Assembly (NCBI GenBank): GCA_044338255.1
Contig: JBIILZ010000077.1
Coordinates: 1-18,653 of the forward strand
DNA from: CAIUVD01 sp044338255
Lineage (GTDB): Bacteria; Planctomycetota; UBA11346
Direction of reading: 5' to 3'
DNA: 18,653 bases
The notes beneath the pieces are model-generated. The model saw nothing but the letters and a program-made list of their open reading frames with translations. It was not told where the DNA came from and made no database searches. Shown here one piece after another: positions 1 to 5,560 of this stretch. The position numbers were made by a program, and so were the translations under genes. The number at the start of each line of letters is the position of its first letter. Position 1 is the first letter of the stretch.

Positions 1-9
1 TGGCGGGGT

Positions 10-71
10 TAGATCTGACGCGGAAAATGCCTCACCAGATTGGTGGGGCGGCAGAATGGGTAGATCTGATG
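10..71. repeat. 11-bp direct repeat pair
   Basis: TAGATCTGACG at 10-20 recurs as TAGATCTGATG at 61-71 (10 of 11 identical). The two copies bracket the hairpin at 29-49. The core AGATCT is itself palindromic. The pair is short and may be chance. It could also mark the edge of a small insertion or deletion downstream of the immunity gene. No function is claimed. Confidence 0.3.
24..49 (-). terminator. Possible rho-independent terminator downstream of the immunity gene
   Basis: Positions 29-37 and 41-49 form a 9-bp stem (one G-T wobble) with a 3-nt loop. Read on the minus strand, the stem is followed by A and then TTTT (27-24). It lies about 95 bp past the stop of the immunity gene and points the right way to end that operon. 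The T-tract is only four bases, so the strength is uncertain. Confidence 0.5.
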
Positions 72-141
72 ACATGGCATACACTTACGGCGATACGGTG
101 GATGCCAACTGCGTTTTTGAGGTTGATAGAGACCGTCTGGC

Positions 142-723
142 TCATCCGAATACTTCCCCGGGATGGAAGAATTCGATGCCGGGAAATCCCTCCGCCTTGA
201 TGTGCTCGACGAGAGACGGATGCAACCACACGTTGGCGGTGCTCTCGGCGAGACGGAACATCAGCGCCCCGCGCGCCTTGGCCTCATCGATGACCAGATG
301 ATCGAAGGCGACATCAAGCAGTGGCCCTCCAGGAGCGACGGTGGCGATCGATTTCGTGATGTCGGCGGCGGCAATCAGGCCGACGACATTGACCGCATAG
401 AAATGCGAAAAGCGCTGCTTGGTCTGCGTATCGATCATCACCGCCGGATAGACATCGAGATTGTCGACACCGAAATCGACGATCGTCCGATAGAGCCGCT
501 GGCTGAGCACCAGCCCCGAAATAGTGAAGACATCGGGCAACAGCGGGCCCATCTCGTCGACCTGCAGTGCCAGGGGATCGATGTCGATCTCCAAAGGGTC
601 GGGGACTTCCGAAGGCGCTAGGCGCACCCCCTTCGCAAACTTCGCCGGACAACGTCGCCACGGCCACCCACCCATGAAACGGGCTGGATAATCGAGGTAA
701 TTCCAGGCTAGGGTCTGATACAT
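142..723 (-). CDS. Imm11/DUF1629-family immunity-like protein
   Basis: This 193-residue protein begins MYQTLAWN and has no signal peptide or membrane segment. The overall layout resembles the DUF1629 (Imm11, MXAN_0049-type) family: an acidic Pro-rich N-terminal region, a middle segment with LSQRLYRTIVDFG, and the closing pattern NVWLHPSLVEHIKAEGFPGIEF. Members of that family neutralise polymorphic or T6SS toxins in the cytoplasm. The length fits the family. The start at 723 is favoured over the frame-compatible codon at 903 because a GGAGGT ribosome site sits 8 nt upstream, and because the longer version would begin inside the preceding gene. It is the last gene of the operon running from 2204, exactly where an immunity gene would follow its effector. 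No effector is present, so it may be an orphan. The family call is by motif recognition only. Confidence 0.72.
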   Translation of the reverse strand: MYQTLAWNYLDYPARFMGGWPWRRCPAKFAKGVRLAPSEVPDPLEIDIDPLALQVDEMGPLLPDVFTISGLVLSQRLYRTIVDFGVDNLDVYPAVMIDTQTKQRFSHFYAVNVVGLIAAADITKSIATVAPGGPLLDVAFDHLVIDEAKARGALMFRLAESTANVWLHPSLVEHIKAEGFPGIEFFHPGEVFG

Positions 724-725
724 GC

Positions 726-896
726 TCAGTGACCTCCGAGGTGATGGCGGTTCATGAAGTGGCGTGCGTGGCGGGGAATGTGAGCAGTCGGCGACAGCGT
801 TGGGGCAATCGGCGACAGCGTTGGGGCAGTCGGCGACAGCGTTGGGAGAGCTGGTCGAGGCGTGCCACGAGCGGAGTCCGGATGCACTTCGGTCAT
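726..896 (-). CDS. Small Pro/Thr-rich ORF with PTLSPxA heptapeptide repeats
   Basis: A 56-codon frame fits precisely between its neighbours. Its ATG overlaps the stop of the ketosynthase-like gene (ATGA, 896-893), and its TGA lies 2 nt before the ATG of the immunity gene. The product starts MTEVHPDSARGTP, contains PTLSPTA, PTLSPIA and PTLSPTA in tandem, and ends with a His/Arg-rich tail (RHARHFMNRHHLGGH). It matches no family I recognise. The repeat unit is 21 bp, so copy-number change keeps the frame, which favours translation. In comparable loci this slot holds the effector, so it could be a collapsed effector remnant or only a coupling leader for the immunity gene. Both ideas are inference. 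Confidence 0.42.
   Translation of the reverse strand: MTEVHPDSARGTPRPALPTLSPTAPTLSPIAPTLSPTAHIPRHARHFMNRHHLGGH
732..737 (-). promoter_or_regulatory. Shine-Dalgarno site for the immunity gene
   Basis: GGAGGT on the minus strand, 8 nt before the ATG at 723. It is one of the few clear ribosome binding sites in the window and decides the start of this gene. It lies inside the last codons of the upstream 56-codon ORF (726-896), so ribosomes finishing that ORF would stop beside it. Confidence 0.75.
785..847 (-). repeat. 21-bp tandem repeat, three copies
   Basis: Three adjoining 21-bp units at 785-805, 806-826 and 827-847. They differ at one base in the fifth position region and one at the end. 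On the minus strand each encodes one PTLSPxA heptapeptide of the 56-codon ORF. The unit is unrelated to the other repeats in the window. Confidence 0.9.
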
Positions 897-1933
897 GGCG
901 CACACACCACCAGCGCCCCGCGCTGGCCGAAATCAGAGGAGGCCAGCAGCAGGGCCGGCAAGCGCACCCACCCGCGCTGATAGCCGGCGATCGCCACGCA
1001 GGCCATGGCCACGCTGGCGGCGGCTCCCAGATCGCCCCAGAATTCCGCAGGATGGCGGATGGTGGCGGTGGCCGGCACCTGCGGCTGGCAGCGGATCTGG
1101 GTGACTCCGAACTCTCCCGCCCAGCAGCGCTCGCCAGTCATCCCCGACCACAGTTCCGCGATCGCCGCCGGTGCCTCGGCCAAAGCCTGCTGCGCCGCCG
1201 CCGCCAAAGCATTCCCCTGCCATTCGCCATCATTGCCGAAGTGTCCGGCTTCCAGGGCCGTGCCGATGCCACCGATGCGCGCCAGGACGCGGCAGAGCAT
1301 GCGTTCGGCGACATCGGCGCGGGCGAGGACCAGGGCTCCCGCCCCCATGCTCGGGATCAGACCATCCGCCTGCTGCGGGGTCTTGATCCGCCCGGCCTGC
1401 AACAGCGTCCCGAGCACGTGCGCATGGAGGAACGAATCCATGCCGACCACCAGCGCGAAGGGCGCCCCACGCTCGAGGGCGCATTGCGCGGAGGCCAACG
1501 CCTCGATGCCACCGGCCCGGCCTCGATGATTGCCCCAGATGGCGATCCGCCCTCCGGCCTGAATCGCCACGGCCTGCGCCAGACGGTGGATGTCGAGCGC
1601 CACGTTGGTCTCGTGCTCGGGCCAGGCAGCCCACGCCGGAATGGAATTCTCACCAAGGAGCTCGGCCAGCGGCGCCAAGGCTTCGCCGACCGCCATCCCC
1701 GCCATACGGACGATCTCGAGGCTGCGCGGCGCAAGCCCGTGGGTCTCGCCCGCCGCCCAGGGCATGATCACCGCCTCGGGCAGGCCTGCCGCCACGATCC
1801 GTCTCAATTCCGCATCAAGGAAATCGCTCTCCTCGAAAGCCGCGATTCCGGCGCGGATATGCACGGAGTTCGCCGTCACGCCCAGACCCAGGGCGGTGAC
1901 CAGACCGCTCCCGATGATTACGATTTCATGCAT
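893..1933 (-). CDS. Beta-ketoacyl-synthase-like protein of T6SS effector loci, probably non-catalytic
   Basis: The 346-residue product opens MHEIVIIGSGLVTALGLG, a typical N-terminus of the thiolase fold used by 3-oxoacyl-ACP synthases. It carries GGIEALASAQCALERGAPFALVVGMDS, matching the region after the active-site helix, and GLIPSMGAGALVL. The segment GERCWAGEFG resembles the GERYRAxEWG pattern that I associate with ketosynthase-like proteins encoded beside DUF2169 and PAAR genes. Where true enzymes have Cys-His-His, I see NHRGRAG, SGMTGER and WGDLGAAA, so no catalytic triad is apparent. It is probably a structural or adaptor protein rather than a fatty-acid enzyme. Its ATG overlaps the stop of the DUF2169 remnant by 8 nt and its stop overlaps the next ORF by 4 nt, so translation is probably coupled. 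There is no clear ribosome site of its own. Confidence 0.75.
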   Translation of the reverse strand: MHEIVIIGSGLVTALGLGVTANSVHIRAGIAAFEESDFLDAELRRIVAAGLPEAVIMPWAAGETHGLAPRSLEIVRMAGMAVGEALAPLAELLGENSIPAWAAWPEHETNVALDIHRLAQAVAIQAGGRIAIWGNHRGRAGGIEALASAQCALERGAPFALVVGMDSFLHAHVLGTLLQAGRIKTPQQADGLIPSMGAGALVLARADVAERMLCRVLARIGGIGTALEAGHFGNDGEWQGNALAAAAQQALAEAPAAIAELWSGMTGERCWAGEFGVTQIRCQPQVPATATIRHPAEFWGDLGAAASVAMACVAIAGYQRGWVRLPALLLASSDFGQRGALVVCAP

Positions 1934-2204
1934 CGAGATGTATCCGCGTCAGCTGGAGGAATTTTCGTCCCAGGGACAGCCGACCATGCCACGATTTCTT
2001 CCACGTACGGGCACCCAGCAGGCGCATCGTCTTGTGTACTTGGGCGACCCGCGCACTGACCAGGACCGGATGCTCGTCGAGGCGCTTCCCGGTGCGCAAG
2101 GAATACGCCCCCTTCACCACCACCAGGGCGGCCTCACGTCCGTGAACATCGGGCACCACCAGCAAGCGAGCGGTAAGGCCACTGGTGTTCATCAGCTGCA
2201 ACAT
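1926..2204 (-). pseudogene. DUF2169 family remnant (internally deleted and truncated)
   Basis: This is a 92-codon frame. Its first 50 residues (MLQLMNTSG, then GREAALVVVKGAYSL and EHPVLVSA) look like the N-terminus of DUF2169 proteins, which accompany PAAR/DUF4150 effectors in T6SS loci. Residues 51-70 (RVAQVHKTMRLLGARTWKK) resemble a strand that in intact members lies further on. That implies an in-frame loss of a few tens of residues. The remaining 200 or more residues of a usual member (about 300-380) are absent. The last 20 residues match nothing I know. The frame is intact from start to stop and its TGA overlaps the next ATG, so it may survive as a translated leader. ATG at 2192 is an alternative start. 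Neither start has a Shine-Dalgarno sequence. Confidence 0.6.
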
Positions 2205-2326
2205 GTGTCGCCGGCGATGGTCAGCGGGCTCTGAGGTGTTCGCTTGAAAGCGCCTGCAACGGCAGGCGGAAGCTTCGCGGCAGGGATATTTGCAAGAATG
2301 CGTAGTTCGTACATGAGTCGGCCGGA

Positions 2327-2356
2327 AGAATAGCCAACATAGTAGTACTATGTCAA
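2327..2356 (-). promoter_or_regulatory. Sigma70-type promoter for the effector-locus operon
   Basis: On the minus strand a perfect TTGACA (2356-2351) is followed by an 18-nt spacer and TATTCT (2332-2327), which matches four of six positions of TATAAT. It lies in an AT-rich island (about 2330-2400) in otherwise GC-rich DNA. It points at the DUF2169 remnant, whose ATG is about 120 nt downstream. No comparably good hexamer pair was noticed elsewhere in the window. Confidence 0.65.
2337..2353. promoter_or_regulatory. 17-bp perfect palindrome, putative operator
   Basis: ACATAGTAGTACTATGT is a perfect inverted repeat of 8 bp on either side of a single central base. It fills nearly all of the promoter spacer and overlaps the first bases of the -35 hexamer. 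This is the standard position for a dimeric repressor that excludes RNA polymerase. No regulator gene lies next to it. The regulator is unknown. Confidence 0.6.
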
Positions 2357-2389
2357 TAGATAAAGTCTCATACTGAAAGTCTACTTGAT

Positions 2390-2614
2390 CTATTGAGCTT
2401 GCCCGGGGTTCTCCGGGTTCACGGCCCCCTGTGCGTGCTCGACTTCCAGAACGATCGCCAAGAGCTCCTGGGTGCACACGAAACACCCGGAATTGCAGCA
2501 GAACAAGCGCCGTCGATCATCGACGCCATCCAACAACCGCTCGATACGTACACGCATATTGCGGGAAAAATTGCGCTTGGCCAAGGCGGCATCGATAAGC
2601 GTCATCCGGTCCAT
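2390..2614 (-). CDS. Small Cys-containing hypothetical protein
   Basis: A 74-codon frame starting MDRMTLIDAALAKRNFSR, with a basic stretch (RNMRVRIERLLDG) and then FCCNSGCFVCTQELLAIVLEVE, holding four cysteines in ten residues (CC-N-S-G-C-F-V-C). The Cys cluster and the amphipathic helix after it look non-random and could bind a metal. I cannot assign a family. ATG at 2605 is an alternative start. No ribosome site is seen. The same frame stays open upstream through the heptad array, which is incidental. Its stop lies just before the promoter of the next operon. It may be a real small gene or a fragment. Confidence 0.38.
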   Translation of the reverse strand: MDRMTLIDAALAKRNFSRNMRVRIERLLDGVDDRRRLFCCNSGCFVCTQELLAIVLEVEHAQGAVNPENPGQAQ

Positions 2615-2703
2615 GATGGAAGTTAGATCAGCTGATAACGACAAGGCCAGCGAGCGCTTCGCTGCAGGTCTTAGCAAAGACCACAAGTGCACACATGCAG
2701 GCG

Positions 2704-2850
2704 AACCAGGGACCAGCGACCAGCGACCAGCGACCAGCGACCAGCGACCAGCGACCAGAGACCAGGGGCCAGGGGCCAGGGGCCAGAGACCAGGGGCCAG
2801 GGGCCAGCGACCAGGAGCCAGCGACCAGAGACCAGGGGCCAGAGACCAGC
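2704..2850. repeat. Heptad tandem array A (GRCCAGN), about 21 units
   Basis: There are twenty consecutive 7-bp units from 2711 to 2850, preceded by one degenerate unit (AACCAGG, 2704-2710). The first six are identical GACCAGC. The rest mix GACCAGA, GACCAGG, GGCCAGG, GGCCAGA, GGCCAGC and AGCCAGC. The array ends 2 bp before the stop codon of the hydrolase gene on the minus strand, so it forms that gene's immediate 3' flank. The plus strand has several GGGG runs separated by CCA. The same unit family recurs in arrays B and C. Confidence 0.95.
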
Positions 2851-2852
2851 CC

Positions 2853-3653
2853 TCAACTCGGTTCGACGGCGTGCACCGCAAGGAATGCCAGGATGCGCTC
2901 CATGGCCATCCGGCCGAAAACGCTGAAAGGGCTTTCCACGAAGTGATGGCCGGGCCCGGCGAGGATGTGGATAGTGCTGCTTTCGTCGGCGGCGGTCAGC
3001 TTCTGATGGAACTTCTGCGCCAACGTCGCCGGATAATCGATGTCCTTGTCGCCATGCAGCAGCAGCAGCGGCGGAAAGCCATGTGGCGTGAAATGCAGCG
3101 GGCTGAGATGGTGCCGATCGCGGGCCGCGAAGCGGTCGATGCTCGCGCCCAGGGCCGGCGCCCAGCCGTCATTGTGGTCCAGGCTGGGAGTGACGCCGAC
3201 GGCGATCGCCGCCCGCACCCGCACCGCCGGCTTGCGATCGAGGGTCAGACGACTGGCGGCGATCAAGGCCAGCAAGCTGCCCGAGCCGCTGCCGAGCAGC
3301 ACCACCGATGAGCCGTTCCAGCCCAGCAGGCGCGCCTCCTCGACCACCACGGGCAAGGCCAGCAGGATATCGCCGAGCACGTCCTGTCCCGATTTGGCAT
3401 GTTCGGGCCCGGGATTGGTACCGGGTGCCGCCAACTGGCGGAAGCCGACGCTGGCCGCCGCCCAGCCCTGTTCGGCGAGGGCCAGAGCAAGGGCGCGCAG
3501 ATCCTGATGATGCCCCTGATGCCACCATCCGCCGTGCAGGCAGATGACCAAGGCCCGCGATGGGTCGCTGGCCTGGGTGTCGGGAACGACGACGTCAAAC
3601 GCCTGTTCCGGATGGGCATCGTAGGGGACGGCGAGACTGACGCTGATGGACAT
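2853..3653 (-). CDS. Alpha/beta hydrolase (esterase/lipase-like) with atypical nucleophile elbow
   Basis: This 266-residue cytoplasmic-looking protein starts MSISVSLAVPYDAHPEQ. It shows the oxyanion motif HGGWW, the acid strand LLLLHGDKDIDYP with the presumed catalytic Asp, and GPGHHF with the presumed catalytic His, in the usual order of the BD-FAE/HSL-like esterase group. The elbow reads LLGSGSGSLLALIAA. Ungapped alignment to the usual LLGHSAGGHLALLAA puts Gly where the Ser nucleophile belongs, with Ser on either side, so activity is uncertain. An upstream in-frame ATG at 3788 would overlap argS and add an Arg/Val-rich tail encoded by the hexamer array, so the start at 3653 is preferred. 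It is the last gene of a six-gene minus-strand run, 88 nt after argS. No terminator is seen. Heptad array A follows directly. Confidence 0.75.
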   Translation of the reverse strand: MSISVSLAVPYDAHPEQAFDVVVPDTQASDPSRALVICLHGGWWHQGHHQDLRALALALAEQGWAAASVGFRQLAAPGTNPGPEHAKSGQDVLGDILLALPVVVEEARLLGWNGSSVVLLGSGSGSLLALIAASRLTLDRKPAVRVRAAIAVGVTPSLDHNDGWAPALGASIDRFAARDRHHLSPLHFTPHGFPPLLLLHGDKDIDYPATLAQKFHQKLTAADESSTIHILAGPGHHFVESPFSVFGRMAMERILAFLAVHAVEPS

Positions 3654-3704
3654 GGGCGCAGACGTTAACGCAAGCTGCCCAGGACGAAGTGCGAACTGCC
3701 CGGC

Positions 3705-3728
3705 GACTCTTACTCCTACTCTTACTCT
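3705..3728. repeat. Hexamer tandem repeat (TACTCT), four units
   Basis: GACTCT, TACTCC, TACTCT and TACTCT lie head to tail between argS and the hydrolase gene. On the mRNA (minus) strand it is a purine-rich AGAGTA series containing AGGAG, but it lies about 50 nt before the hydrolase ATG, too far for an ordinary ribosome site. Confidence 0.8.
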
Positions 3729-3741
3729 TAGGAACGTGCCC

Positions 3742-5505
3742 TTACATGCGCTCGGGAGCGACCAGGCCGAGCAGGCGCAGGCCTTCACCGAGCGCCCCGC
3801 GCGCCGCTGTCACCAGCTGCAGGCGGCTGGCGGCAATGGCAGCATCGGCGCACAGCACCCGAGCATTGAGGTCGGCATTGCCGCTGGTCAGCCAGCTGGC
3901 GACGTTGCTCGCCAAGGACAGCAAGGCCTGGGCGAGGACGCTCGGCTCGTCGGTGTCGACGGCGCGCTCCAATGCCCCCTGCAAACGGGCGATGGCCAGC
4001 AGCACCTGTTTTTCGGCCTCGCTGGTGAGCAAGGCCGGATTGCCGCCACGACGATGCTCGGCCTTGCGCTCGATCGAGCACATCCGCGCATGGGCGAATT
4101 GCAGATACGGGCCGGTTTCACCGTCGAAGCGTAGGGCTTCTTCGAACTTGAATTTGACGTCGCCGGTGCGCCCGTTCTTGAGATCGTTGAAGACCACCGC
4201 GCCGACGCCGACGGCGCGCGCGATCGCCGCCCGCTCATCAGCCGGGAGCTCGGGATTCTTCTCGGCGACAATCGCCGCTGCGCGCTCGACGGCCTCGTCG
4301 AGGACCTCGCGCAAGAGCATGATCTTACCGCCGCGGGTGCGGCCCTTGGCCCAGGCGTTCTCTTCGTCATTCCAGATCAGCACCACGCCGAAGCCGATAT
4401 GGCGCAGCTTGTCGGCGAACGGCCGCTGGAGGAGCTTGGCGACCGCGAACCATTCCTGGAAATGCAGCGATTGGCCGAGATCGACGACATACAGGCTGCG
4501 GGCGAAGGCGAATTCGCGGAAGCGATCATCGCAGGCGGTGAGGTCGCGGGTGGCGTAGAGGGTGCCGCCGTCGGCGCGCTTGATCAGCGCCGGCTTCTTC
4601 CAGGTCTTGGCCTTCTCGGTATTCAAGAGCTTGGGCAGATCGACGACCGTCGCGCCCTGGTCCTGGCTGGTGAGGCCCTTGCTCTCAAGCTCGGCGAGCA
4701 GCGGCCCCATCTTGTCCTCGTAATAAGCCTCGCCCTTCCACGAATCGAAGCGCACCCCGAGCAGGCCATAGACGCGCTCGAATTCCTTGAGCGAGGCATC
4801 CTTGAAGATCTGCCACAGGTCGCGGGCCTCAGGGTTGCCGTCCTCGAGGGCCTTCGACCACTGCCGGGCTTCCTCTTCCACCACCGGATCGGCCTTGGCG
4901 GCATTGGAGATGCGCACGTACAAATCGTTGAGGAAGGTCACCTGATCATCGGCGGCCTGGAGCTGGACGAGAGTCAGGCCCTCGCGTTTCCAGCCGGCGA
5001 TCAGGCGCCCGAAAGCGGTTCCCCAATCACCGATGAAATTGATGCGTTTCACGTCCCAGCCGGCGGCGGCGTAGCAATGCGCCAGGGCATTGCCGATCAT
5101 CGTCGAGCGGATGTGGTGGAAGGCGAGGTGCTTGGCGATGTTGGGGCTGCTGTAGTCGATGCACACGCGTTGCCCGGCGCCGATCGTCGAACGCACCGCC
5201 GCCGCTCCGCTCCCGGCGAGGGCCGGCAAGAGCGCCTCGGCCACCGCCGCCGCCGCGAAGGTCACATTGCAGAAGGGACCAGCGGCCACCGCCGCGACCC
5301 CGGCCGCGGCCAGCACTCCCGCCAATTCCACGGCCATCGCCGGTGGCGGCACGCCCTTGAGCTTGGCGAGCTGGAAGCACGGCAGGGCCAGATCACCGGC
5401 CACGCCCTTGGCCGGGGGCGCGAACAAGCCGCGGATCTGCGCCTCGGGCACGCCCAGATGAGCAGAAACCAAGGAAGCAATAGGAGCAGAAAGCCGGTCG
5501 AACAT
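3742..5505 (-). CDS. argS: Arginyl-tRNA synthetase
   Basis: This 587-residue class Ia synthetase charges tRNA-Arg with arginine. From the N-terminus it has the Add1-like domain (about 1-110), the HIGH region as SPNIAKHLAFHHIRST (about 120-135), the family signature NFIGDWGTAFG (about 157-167), a KMSKS-region equivalent GRTRGGKIMLL (about 388-398), and a C-terminal DALR anticodon-binding domain from about 466 (YLQFAHARMCSIERK) to the end at ERM. The length is normal. The HIGH box is the AFHH variant instead of MHVGH, which I believe occurs in a subgroup of bacterial ArgS proteins. No Shine-Dalgarno sequence precedes the ATG. It lies 55 nt downstream of the FHA gene in the same direction. Confidence 0.97.
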   Translation of the reverse strand: MFDRLSAPIASLVSAHLGVPEAQIRGLFAPPAKGVAGDLALPCFQLAKLKGVPPPAMAVELAGVLAAAGVAAVAAGPFCNVTFAAAAVAEALLPALAGSGAAAVRSTIGAGQRVCIDYSSPNIAKHLAFHHIRSTMIGNALAHCYAAAGWDVKRINFIGDWGTAFGRLIAGWKREGLTLVQLQAADDQVTFLNDLYVRISNAAKADPVVEEEARQWSKALEDGNPEARDLWQIFKDASLKEFERVYGLLGVRFDSWKGEAYYEDKMGPLLAELESKGLTSQDQGATVVDLPKLLNTEKAKTWKKPALIKRADGGTLYATRDLTACDDRFREFAFARSLYVVDLGQSLHFQEWFAVAKLLQRPFADKLRHIGFGVVLIWNDEENAWAKGRTRGGKIMLLREVLDEAVERAAAIVAEKNPELPADERAAIARAVGVGAVVFNDLKNGRTGDVKFKFEEALRFDGETGPYLQFAHARMCSIERKAEHRRGGNPALLTSEAEKQVLLAIARLQGALERAVDTDEPSVLAQALLSLASNVASWLTSGNADLNARVLCADAAIAASRLQLVTAARGALGEGLRLLGLVAPERM

Positions 5506-5560
5506 GAGGCCGGGCAGCTTGGGCGACTGCGCTTTTTAGCAACAGCCGCCGAGCCCGGGT

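Noticed and set aside
764..2059. Open frame of 431 codons antisense to the ketosynthase-like gene
   Set aside because: Low-complexity Arg/His/Gly product without domains. The minus strand encodes a recognisable fold with coupled neighbours.
2667..2682. GGTCTT-AGCA-AAGACC hairpin as a terminator for the hydrolase gene
   Set aside because: No T-tract follows on either strand and the stem is only 6 bp.
2704..2850. Heptad array as a CRISPR array
   Set aside because: Units are 7 bp, contiguous and without spacers. No cas genes are present.
2390..2881. Longer version of the small Cys ORF reading through heptad array A
   Set aside because: The upstream part is only translated repeat (PWSLVPG-like). 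Seven-bp units are open in all frames and are not evidence of coding.
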